Part shown: positions 1-5,449 of the stretch, piece by piece
Layout of the letters: each line of letters opens with the position of its first letter
How positions within the stretch are numbered: the first letter of the stretch is position 1
DNA from: Holosporales bacterium
GTDB lineage: Bacteria; Pseudomonadota; Alphaproteobacteria; RUG11792
Assembly: GCA_031260085.1 (NCBI GenBank)
Contig: JAIRKP010000028.1
Coordinates: forward strand, 1 to 5,509
Reading direction: 5' to 3'
Length of the DNA stretch: 5,509 nucleotides
Made by a program: the position numbers and the translations under genes
The notes under the pieces: model-generated
The model's database searches: none
What the model saw: only the letters and a program-made list of their open reading frames with translations
Told to the model about the DNA's origin: nothing

Positions 1-140
1 AAACTTACTCTTTTCAGGAAAAGATTTTCCATGAAACACCATCAGGCTTATATAAAATGAGCATTTAATAAATACTTCTTGTTTGCAAAAATTGCTCTGG
101 GATAGAATTATATTATATATGTTATATCTCAAATTGCTTT
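1..140. other. Left-edge leader; possible end of a neighbouring gene
   Basis: No complete gene is visible here. On the + strand two frames are open from the window edge: one stops at 58-60 (19 codons) and one at 66-68 (21 codons, ending PSGLYKMSI). On the minus strand an ATG at 32-30 opens a frame running off the left edge (MENLFLKRVS). Any of these could belong to a neighbour, and the sequence is too short to choose. Bases 18-31 form a weak GGAAAA/TTTTCC inverted repeat. Confidence 0.15.
79..108 (+). promoter_or_regulatory. Candidate sigma-70-type promoter for the exported-protein gene
   Basis: TTGTTT (79-84) and TAGAAT (103-108) are separated by 18 bases and lie 33 bases before the ATG at 141. 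Each hexamer matches the sigma-70 consensus only in part. The following run (108-126) is so AT-rich that alternative -10 boxes, such as TATTAT at 111-116, are equally possible. There is no Shine-Dalgarno motif between this site and the start codon. Confidence 0.25.
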
Positions 141-1550
141 ATGAAGGTTAAAATTTTATTAATATTTCTAATTAGCTTAGTTAATATTTCGAGAGTAACC
201 GCAGGAGAATTACCAGTAACTCCCAGCGTTGTTCAACAATTGATTACTGCTACGAAACCTATCCCTTTGGTAGTAGACTACGGAGCTTCTCCAATGAATC
301 TATGGTATGGTTCGGAAGGATTTTTTACATTTCCACCAACCCAGCCATTAAACAAAACTCTATATCAGGGTTTAATATGCGATCAGTATCGTATAAAAAT
401 CGTAATGCCAGTTCCGAATAGACTAGCCTTACAATTTACAAGTCCGTATCCTAATGCTGCAATCTCTCATCAATTATTACTAGCAAGATGCTTGTTAGCC
501 AATTCCTCGGCAAAAATCCCTTTTCTTCAAATGGATATGGAAGGAATGCTGCTGATACTGAACAATAGTTCCAACTGGGAATGCATTCAACAACAATTTC
601 TCGATCAAAAAGCTCTTGCTGTGTGGCCAGATCCAAATGGATCTCCCGAAGCCAAAGCACGAGCATACATAAAGTTATTGGATGTTGCTCCCGCTATCCT
701 TGTTTCCAATCGACAATTGCAACTTACTGCTCCTCAAAATTTTGCTTTACGTACACAATTTTTAAATGACCTATTTGCTAAAAAATGGGAATTTATAAAT
801 GAGAACTCTCATTTAGGATGTTGGGACGCGGCCCCTTTCCCGCAAGAAACCTTTGATACAATAATTATTACTCGGTCGTCATTTTTGAACTGGGTATTCA
901 AAAATCTATTGTTTACTATAATCCCATATCACTCATGCAACATGCCGGCATTTATTTTAACACTTCAAAACTTTATACATACAAACGCCTATATACACAT
1001 GTTTAATCATGGACACTTTGACAATAACTCACTTCCTGGTAAGTCATATTTTGCTATATCTGGTCAGGTTAATAACAAAACCCCTTTCAAATTATTGCAG
1101 CTAGCATACTCTCCGCAATCTATGCTATACGCGACCTTAGATAGAGGAAAACTTAAATTTCAAATTCAATTACCAGAGGCAAATCCGCTCCCAAATTTCC
1201 TTACTTTTATGATGTACTTTGATAGAACAACAACTCCATATACATATCGCCCTACAAATGTATTTACCTGTATTGTGGGTCAATATGGAGAATCATTTGC
1301 AATTAATTCAATGTATCCAGATGTTATTTCTGCAGATGCTGGATTGCTGGAAGGTCCTGCCTTTATTTTTCCACCTAGACTTAGCGTCAAGGAGGTGCAT
1401 CAATTGTTGATCAATGATGTTGGAATAGATTTGTTACAAGCGATTATCCAAATGCTAAAATTAAGCAATTCAGATCTTCCACCGGAAATTTCTGTTATAC
1501 TTTATATTTTTACTAGAAATTTAAAACACACATTATCAGTAAGACTCTAA
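141..1550 (+). CDS. Exported protein of unknown function (469 aa)
   Basis: I do not recognise this protein. Residues 1-21 look like a Sec signal peptide: MKVK, then a hydrophobic core (ILLIFLISLV), then V-T-A as a signal peptidase I site before Gly22. No lipobox, later membrane helix or known catalytic motif is visible. The mature part is rich in Pro, Asn, Gln and aromatic residues, and poor in Lys compared with the kinase and protease in this window. It has six cysteines (80, 117, 148, 227, 266, 377), an even number that could allow disulfides in the periplasm or outside the cell. Residues 43-110 and 300-410 have a strand-like alternating pattern, and residues 411-460 look helical. The ATG at 141 is chosen because it gives the signal peptide and no in-frame ATG lies just upstream; there is no ribosome-binding motif. 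It appears to be a single-gene unit. GC is higher than in the kinase. It could be a secreted or surface protein; a role in host interaction is only a guess. Confidence 0.8.
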   Translation: MKVKILLIFLISLVNISRVTAGELPVTPSVVQQLITATKPIPLVVDYGASPMNLWYGSEGFFTFPPTQPLNKTLYQGLICDQYRIKIVMPVPNRLALQFTSPYPNAAISHQLLLARCLLANSSAKIPFLQMDMEGMLLILNNSSNWECIQQQFLDQKALAVWPDPNGSPEAKARAYIKLLDVAPAILVSNRQLQLTAPQNFALRTQFLNDLFAKKWEFINENSHLGCWDAAPFPQETFDTIIITRSSFLNWVFKNLLFTIIPYHSCNMPAFILTLQNFIHTNAYIHMFNHGHFDNNSLPGKSYFAISGQVNNKTPFKLLQLAYSPQSMLYATLDRGKLKFQIQLPEANPLPNFLTFMMYFDRTTTPYTYRPTNVFTCIVGQYGESFAINSMYPDVISADAGLLEGPAFIFPPRLSVKEVHQLLINDVGIDLLQAIIQMLKLSNSDLPPEISVILYIFTRNLKHTLSVRL

Positions 1551-1591
1551 CATCTGCTAAACAATAGTCTGGGGAGTCGTTTCATAATACT

Positions 1592-1615
1592 CATATTCAC
1601 ATAATATGTTTTCTT
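1592..1615 (+). terminator. Weak candidate terminator after the exported-protein gene
   Basis: CATATT (1592-1597) pairs with AATATG (1603-1608) around a 5-base loop and is followed at once by TTTTCTT (1609-1615). It sits 42 bases after the stop codon at 1550. The stem has only two G-C pairs, so it would be marginal as an intrinsic terminator. Confidence 0.25.
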
Positions 1616-1647
1616 ACCACACGCGAGGTACTCGAGCAAATTTCGGT

Positions 1648-1698
1648 GACTCCAATTGGATATCTAAACATAAACTTGATAAGCTACTTACCTACCAA
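1648..1698 (+). repeat. Dispersed repeat, copy A (inverted partner at 5338-5388)
   Basis: The first 18 bases (GACTCCAATTGGATATCT, 1648-1665) are the exact reverse complement of 5371-5388. The match extends to 26 bases with one mismatch (1648-1673 against 5363-5388), then continues without gaps to CTACCAA at 1692-1698, about 42 of 51 positions in all. Weaker similarity reaches upstream into CGCG-GGT at 1622-1629. Both copies keep the frame DSNWISxHxL open, so the repeat may be a remnant of a coding sequence or a mobile element. It includes the palindromic core CCAATTGG. Confidence 0.65.
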
Positions 1699-1795
1699 GA
1701 TTAACGGCCTGACAAGTTGTAGCTTGACAGACCTCATTAAAAAGTACATCTCCTATTCCACTTTTTGATAATTATGAAACTGAGGTTAGCGCTTT

Positions 1796-1835
1796 AGTCT
1801 GTCAAGGAGGAGAACGAAGTGATCCTTGACAGACT
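1796..1835. repeat. Perfect 13-bp hairpin with 14-base loop
   Basis: AGTCTGTCAAGGA (1796-1808) is the exact reverse complement of TCCTTGACAGACT (1823-1835); the loop at 1809-1822 is purine-rich. The right arm contains CTTGACAGAC (1825-1834), which also occurs as a direct repeat at 1723-1732. There is no T run after it on either strand, so it is more likely a repeat element than a simple terminator. The palindrome at 1839-1877 begins 4 bases later. Confidence 0.6.
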
Positions 1836-1838
1836 GAT

Positions 1839-1877
1839 GGCGCGAGTGTGGTATAATTATGATACCATACTCGCGCC
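1839..1877. repeat. Palindromic element, copy A (core GGTATAATTATGATACC)
   Basis: The arms 1839-1854 and 1862-1877 form a 16-bp stem with one G-T wobble around the 7-base loop AATTATG. The central 19 bases, TGGTATAATTATGATACCA, are identical to those of the copy at 5142-5178. Outside the core the two copies differ at stem positions where both partners change, so pairing is kept (T-A here against G-C there, and G-T against A-T). Flanks are also alike: CTTGACAgA lies to the left and CGTGG-CC to the right in both. The centre contains an extended -10-like TGGTATAAT. Confidence 0.7.
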
Positions 1878-1965
1878 CCGTGGACCTTATAAACCATACT
1901 TCAGGAACTGAATAGAAAATACCAAATGTATTTAGTCGTAAAGGTAAGGAGTTTGTGTTACTCCG

Positions 1966-2467
1966 TTAATATCTGTTCGATGATTTCACACTGTTATATT
2001 TCAGGAGGTTCCTTCTACGTCCACAAGCGTCTGATTCTATTTGGGATTAGACAGCTCGCTTTATCGCTTTGTTGAAGAATGCCTACTCGTATATCTTCAA
2101 GATTGGGTCTGCCAACTTGATAGGCAATGGATGGGCTTTTCCCACTAAAACCAAACTTGCCCTTAATGACTGCTGACGGAGTTGTTGCTCCTCGGCGTCA
2201 GTTCCGCGCATCTGCCATATTTCTTAGATAATGCCAGTGATAATCTCAGCTGCTGTTGGGAATTGTCCAGTGAGAAACGAGATTACATAAGAAAGCTCTG
2301 CTACACTTGCAAAATGGCGGGAGATGTTTGCTTTGAGCTATGAGGTAAATTGAGTCTAGTAAATTATGAACAGCTACAGCACACTTGACTTTTATAAAGC
2401 TCAGTTTCGCTTAATAACTATAGAGTAATAGAGGCGTAACTATTGCGTTCTCTGCCTCAATTTCCAT
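1966..2467 (-). pseudogene. Possible decayed minus-strand gene, product unknown
   Basis: Downstream of the kinase and on the same strand, a minus-strand frame from 2337 to 1966 reads like protein but is cut by in-frame stops at 2226-2224 (TAA), 2085-2083 (TAG) and 2049-2047 (TAA). Between the first two it reads cleanly for 46 codons (EIWQMRGTDAEEQQ, then LVLVGKAHPLPIKLADP). All the stops could arise from Gln codons by C-to-T changes. Upstream, a second frame starts at an ATG at 2467, has a TAA at about 2413-2411 and continues with SFIKVKCAVAVHNLLDSIYL, so a frameshift near 2340 would be needed to join the two. The local GC is higher than in the live genes. I do not recognise a family. Stops are not much rarer than chance over this length, so this could also be non-coding DNA. 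Confidence 0.3.
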
Positions 2468-2510
2468 GCTTTCTTACACATAACCGATGTTGTAACAATT
2501 AGTTTGACAT

Positions 2511-3815
2511 TTAACTCACTGGGATTTCGATTAGAAAACATGCTCCTTTATAGTTTTTTGAGTTATAGGCTTTGATGGTCCCGCCATGATCTATGATACT
2601 ATCCCTTGCAATGCTTAGGCCCAATCCGACATTCGCGGTTCCGTTTTGAGTTCTTGCTGCATTTTCGCTAACAAACGGTGAAAATATCGTATCTAAAAGA
2701 TCATTTTGTATACCTGGCCCATTATCTTCAAATGTAATTTTCACTTTATCTCCTGTTTGCACGAATTGTATGTATAAATTAGTTGCATAACTTTTAGCAT
2801 TGGAGAAAATATTTGAAATAGCTCTTTTTAAAGATACGTATCTCATTTGTATTTCTATTCTTTTATCTCCGGTAATATAGACTCTGAAATTCTGAGATTC
2901 GTAAGTTTGTGCAATTTCAAGTAATAACAGAAATAAATTTCGAGAGCTAAAAGTTTCTTTAATTTGTTGATTTGCATGCAATGAAAAACTTTTCGTTATC
3001 TCTATCATCATATTAACATCCTGCAACAAACCTAAAACCTCTTTTGATTTCGGCATTAAAGATAATTGTAATTTCATTTTAGTAAGAGGGGTTTTCAAAT
3101 CGTGGGAAACTCCGGCTAGTGTTTGTAATCTATTGTTTAATAATTTTCTAAAATTAGTCTTCATTTCACAAAAGGCAATCCCTGCCATTTTTACTTCTCT
3201 TGCGCCCTCTGGAACAAAATCATTATTATCAACACCTTCTCCGAAGTGCTTCGCTGCTTGTGCTAATCTTTTTATTGGGCGAATTTGATTTTTTAAAAAT
3301 AGAAATGCGATTATAATCAATACAATAGATGATGCTATGCCCCAACCTAAAACTATTGGAATAAATTTGGTATATAATTTTTGTTTCTTAAAATATACTT
3401 TATAAACATTGTTTTTAAAGCTCAGCAAAATTATAATACCCGCATCTTTTGGCTTTATATAAAAATTGAATAAATGTTTTTTTATAAGAGAATTCCTCAA
3501 AATTCGATATAATTTTGTTTTTCTATACAATCCCCTTTTTTTCAATTGAGTATTTTTTAAAACAGAAATATTCACATCAAAACTTTTTTCCATAAACTCT
3601 ATCATATCTTTTTTATGAGACTGATCCAACGTCACACATATAACTTTAATATCGCCCGCTATCTGATTTGATATGGTGGTTATAACTTTATCGGTATACT
3701 TTCCAAAAAAAATGATAGCAAATATAAGCTGAGACAAAGCAACAGGTGCAATTAATATAATAAAAAATCTTTGAGCGATGTTTTTAGGCAATACTTTTTT
3801 TATCAAATGAATCAT
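2511..3815 (-). CDS. Membrane sensor histidine kinase, EnvZ-like (OmpR-partner class)
   Basis: This is a full-length two-component sensor kinase of 434 residues, close to EnvZ in size. It should autophosphorylate on a histidine in response to an envelope signal and pass the phosphate to an OmpR-type regulator. Domains in order: helix TM1 at about 16-38; a Lys-rich periplasmic part at about 40-150; TM2 at about 151-174; a HAMP linker at about 175-225 with the usual Pro180 and Glu207; the dimerisation and phosphoacceptor domain with H-box SHDLKTPLT (His238, Asp239, Pro243); and a C-terminal ATPase domain with N-box Asn335 and Asn339, G1 box DNGPG (364-368), F box IFSPF (377-381) and G2 box GLGLS (397-401). 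All catalytic boxes look intact. The ATG at 3815-3813 is the natural start, directly before a short cytoplasmic tail and TM1; no Shine-Dalgarno motif precedes it. It faces away from the ctpA-type gene across 88 bp. No response regulator is present in the window, so the partner must lie elsewhere. The signal sensed is unknown. Confidence 0.93.
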   Translation of the reverse strand: MIHLIKKVLPKNIAQRFFIILIAPVALSQLIFAIIFFGKYTDKVITTISNQIAGDIKVICVTLDQSHKKDMIEFMEKSFDVNISVLKNTQLKKRGLYRKTKLYRILRNSLIKKHLFNFYIKPKDAGIIILLSFKNNVYKVYFKKQKLYTKFIPIVLGWGIASSIVLIIIAFLFLKNQIRPIKRLAQAAKHFGEGVDNNDFVPEGAREVKMAGIAFCEMKTNFRKLLNNRLQTLAGVSHDLKTPLTKMKLQLSLMPKSKEVLGLLQDVNMMIEITKSFSLHANQQIKETFSSRNLFLLLLEIAQTYESQNFRVYITGDKRIEIQMRYVSLKRAISNIFSNAKSYATNLYIQFVQTGDKVKITFEDNGPGIQNDLLDTIFSPFVSENAARTQNGTANVGLGLSIARDSIIDHGGTIKAYNSKNYKGACFLIEIPVS

Positions 3816-3903
3816 ATTATAAATTTAATTTGTTTACCTAATAGCATTATTTGTATCATTAATATAATAGATTTTATATAAAAACATAAAACTAATTTTT
3901 AAT
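3816..3903. promoter_or_regulatory. Divergent promoter region between kinase and protease genes
   Basis: These 88 bp are very AT-rich and must hold the start signals of both genes unless transcription begins inside a gene. On the + strand a perfect TATAAT lies at 3863-3868, 35 bases before the ctpA-type ATG, with no good -35 at normal spacing. An alternative is TTGTAT (3851-3856) with an AT-rich box 17-18 bases later. On the minus strand several AT-rich boxes are possible and none stands out. I see no clear operator palindrome. Confidence 0.45.
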
Positions 3904-5103
3904 ATGTCAAAGTTTAAATTAATTTTACTATTATTTATAATGCCAATTTTCTTAGTTTCTTGCAAAAAAGAAAAACAAAAGACGGATGTGTGCACTGAAA
4001 GCGCTAACTCTATAGCTACTAATAATTTAATAAAGGATGTTATAGAAGAAATTAGAAATAACTACGCCGGTGAAATCACCCGAGAAAAGTTAGAAGAAGG
4101 GGCGATTAATGGGATGTTGGAATCTTTGGATGCGCATTCTATGTATATAAGTCAAGATGAATTTGAAGCTTTTTATAAGTCTACGCGCGGTGTCTTTTTA
4201 GGAATTGGTATTGAAACAAAGCAATTGAAGGATTCTACTATAGAAATAATTTCAATAATTAACGATAGCCCCGCAAGTAAGGCTGGGTTAAAAATCGGTG
4301 ATGTTATAACTAAAATGGATGAAAAGAGTATAAATGAACTTTCGATGAAGGAAATCATATCTAAGTTTAGCTCTGATTCCGCTTTAAAGATAAAGCTTTC
4401 TGTTGTTCGGAATAAGAATGAGAAATTTGAAATTAATTTAAAAAAATCATTTATTCAGATACAAAGTGTAAAACTTAGTTTTAGTTCAGATATTGCAATT
4501 ATAAAAATTACTCACTTTAATGAAGGAACTGTTGTAGGGGTCACAAATGTTATTAAAAATATAACTAAAAAGAAATCAACCGCAGTTATTTTAGACTTGC
4601 GAAACAATCCGGGAGGTATTTTAGAACAAGCTATAGAAGTCAGCGATCTTTTCTTAGATCATGGAAAAATTGTTGAATTTCAATCAAGACATCCTGAAGA
4701 ATCAAAAATTATATATGCTGATGACATAGATCTTCTAAATCACCTACCTATGGTCACTATTATCGATGCCAATACAGCTTCTGGAGCAGAGCTTGTTGCC
4801 GCAGCTCTCGGCGAAAACAAAAGATCTATTATAATTGGAACAAAATCATATGGTAAAGGCTCGTTGCAAACTATAATTCCAATTCCCGGACGCGGCGCTA
4901 TGAAACTCACCACTGCGTATTTCATTAGCCCTAATGGCAATAAAATCAATCAAAATGGCATTACCCCAGATATAGAAATAGAGCAAGAAACAGTAACAAT
5001 AAAAGAAGAAGACAAAAATATGGACCCAACTATCGATCCAGTTATCCAACGCGCCATAGATCTCTTACACGGCATCTCAGCTCTCAAAGTCGATAATAAA
5101 TAA
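3904..5103 (+). CDS. ctpA: CtpA-type C-terminal processing protease, predicted lipoprotein
   Basis: This is a serine protease of the S41A (tail-specific/CtpA) family, which cleaves proteins at or near their C-termini in the periplasm and in other bacteria takes part in envelope quality control and control of cell-wall hydrolases. It is 399 residues long, slightly short for alphaproteobacterial CtpA. Residues 1-20 are a lipoprotein signal with the lipobox LVSC (Cys20), followed by KKEK. Residues 40-90 match the family's N-terminal helical part (LESLDAHSMYIS). A PDZ domain follows at about 95-180, with the ligand loop GVFLGIGIE (96-104) and SPASKAGLKIGD (122-133). The peptidase core has DLRNNPGG (231-238), the nucleophile Ser293 in TASGAE, the general base Lys318 in SYGKGSLQ and Gln322, so the Ser-Lys dyad is complete. 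The family C-terminal motif SPNGNKINQNGITPD (342-356) is present, and the tail ends in an amphipathic helix. No Shine-Dalgarno motif precedes the ATG, but the signal sequence fixes the start. It appears monocistronic and divergent from the sensor kinase. Confidence 0.95.
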   Translation: MSKFKLILLLFIMPIFLVSCKKEKQKTDVCTESANSIATNNLIKDVIEEIRNNYAGEITREKLEEGAINGMLESLDAHSMYISQDEFEAFYKSTRGVFLGIGIETKQLKDSTIEIISIINDSPASKAGLKIGDVITKMDEKSINELSMKEIISKFSSDSALKIKLSVVRNKNEKFEINLKKSFIQIQSVKLSFSSDIAIIKITHFNEGTVVGVTNVIKNITKKKSTAVILDLRNNPGGILEQAIEVSDLFLDHGKIVEFQSRHPEESKIIYADDIDLLNHLPMVTIIDANTASGAELVAAALGENKRSIIIGTKSYGKGSLQTIIPIPGRGAMKLTTAYFISPNGNKINQNGITPDIEIEQETVTIKEEDKNMDPTIDPVIQRAIDLLHGISALKVDNK

Positions 5104-5189
5104 AAAAGACCCACATCTTGACAAAATAGCGGTCCCCGCTAGCGCGAGGATGGTATAATTATGATACCATCCTCGCGCACTCGTGGGTC
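5102..5189 (-). terminator. Branched hairpin with T run, facing the minus strand
   Basis: GACCCAC (5108-5114) pairs with GTGGGTC (5183-5189), enclosing a small hairpin AGCGG-TCC-CCGCT (5128-5140) and the 15-bp palindrome at 5142-5178. Read on the minus strand, the closing arm is followed directly by TTTTTT (complement of 5102-5107), as in an intrinsic terminator. The T run overlaps the stop codon of the protease gene. On the + strand no T run follows, so if it acts it would mainly end transcripts entering from the right. The multi-branched form is unusual for an intrinsic terminator. Confidence 0.4.
5142..5178. repeat. Palindromic element, copy B (perfect 15-bp stem)
   Basis: GCGCGAGGATGGTAT (5142-5156) pairs perfectly with 5164-5178 around the loop AATTATG. 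The central 19 bases are identical to copy A at 1839-1877, and the outer stem differs from it by pair-preserving changes. By its flanks (CTTGACAaA to the left, CGTGG-TCC to the right) it lies in the same orientation as copy A. Both strands stay open through the element, reading ARGWYNYDTILA on + and ARGWYHNYTILA on minus. Confidence 0.7.
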
Positions 5190-5362
5190 CGAAAAACTTT
5201 GATTTTCTGCCCTGTGGAATATTTGAAATTTTATTACTAACTACTACCATGTGCTCCAGTAGAGCTTTCTTCCGCCTTAGTTGTGATATTTTCTTCAGTT
5301 CAGCTAAATACGCCCTTAACTATTGCGATGCTAGGCTTTGGTAGGGCGGCAGGATATTAAGG
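5190..5362 (-). other. Gene-free stretch with ambiguous minus-strand coding traces
   Basis: No intact gene is seen. On the minus strand two overlapping frames look partly protein-like. One (5356-5237) ends with EENITTKAEESSTGAHGSS and a stop but has an internal TGA. The other runs from a TAG near 5319 through AELKKISQLRRKKALLEH and on into the palindrome and the end of the protease gene. They cannot both be real, and neither matches a family I know. Decayed coding sequence is possible; chance is also possible. Confidence 0.2.
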
Positions 5363-5388
5363 TTATGTTCAGATATCCAATTGGAGTC
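5338..5388 (-). repeat. Dispersed repeat, copy B (inverted relative to 1648-1698)
   Basis: This is the inverted partner of copy A: 18 bases are exact (5371-5388), 26 have one mismatch, and about 42 of 51 match overall. On the minus strand it reads DSNWISEHNLN, where copy A reads DSNWISKHKLD. The substitutions between the copies show they are old rather than a recent duplication. The 5386-5388 end overlaps the hairpin at 5386-5415. Confidence 0.65.
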
Positions 5389-5415
5389 CCCGACAAGCAT
5401 CTGCTTTTCGGGGAC
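5386..5415. repeat. GC-rich hairpin next to the dispersed repeat
   Basis: GTCCCCGA (5386-5393) pairs with TCGGGGAC (5408-5415); after one mismatch AAGC (5395-5398) pairs with GCTT (5403-5406). A further GGGGAC copy lies at 5421-5426. The high GC contrasts with the surrounding AT-rich genes and fits a REP-like genomic repeat. Copy A of the dispersed repeat has only a degenerate counterpart upstream (CGCGAGGTACTCGAG at 1622-1636). Confidence 0.55.
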
Positions 5416-5434
5416 CACGCGGGGACGCCATTAT

Positions 5435-5449
5435 CCGAAGATACTTCGG
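5435..5449. repeat. Short perfect hairpin CCGAAG-ATA-CTTCGG
   Basis: A 6-bp perfect stem closes a 3-base loop, 19 bases beyond the GC-rich hairpin. No T run follows on either strand. It is probably part of the same repeat cluster; on its own it could be chance. Confidence 0.35.

Larger units (their letters stand above)
1551..2510. other. Long gene-free spacer with repeats and decayed sequence
   Basis: No intact gene of reasonable length is visible on either strand. The right part is GC-rich for this genome: 2161-2220 is about 55% GC and 2101-2160 about 47%, while a stretch inside the kinase gene (3361-3420) is about 13%. The spacer contains, in order, a weak A+T hairpin with a T run, one copy of a dispersed repeat, a 13-bp hairpin, a 16-bp palindrome, a small GGAGT/ACTCC hairpin (1948-1964) and a possible minus-strand pseudogene. 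I found no tRNA, rRNA or recognisable structured RNA. Confidence 0.6.

Noticed and set aside
451..666. Minus-strand open frame of 71 codons inside the exported-protein gene
   Set aside because: It lies wholly antisense to a longer frame with a signal peptide, and its translation shows no recognisable domain or leader.
1826..1857. TTGACA (1826-1831) followed by TATAAT (1852-1857), resembling a strong promoter
   Set aside because: The spacing is 20 bases, longer than favoured, and both boxes lie inside stable inverted repeats. At the second palindrome the same boxes are 31 bases apart, so the pairing is not conserved. No gene follows on the + strand.
1970..1995. GTTCGAT near 1975-1981, which looks like a tRNA T-loop
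   Set aside because: The flanking bases do not pair as a T-stem, and no anticodon or acceptor stem can be built around it.
1551..2510. CRISPR array or regular tandem repeats in the spacer
   Set aside because: The repeated words are few, unevenly spaced and partly inverted; there is no series of equal repeats with spacers.
4740..5049. Minus-strand open frames antisense to the protease gene
   Set aside because: They overlap the catalytic region of a clear CtpA-family gene and each other, and are explained as shadows of its codons.
1648..5388. The inverted repeats at 1648-1698 and 5338-5388 as ends of one composite transposon
   Set aside because: No transposase lies between them, the copies differ at about 9 of 51 positions, and the enclosed kinase and protease are ordinary chromosomal genes. 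No target-site duplication was seen.
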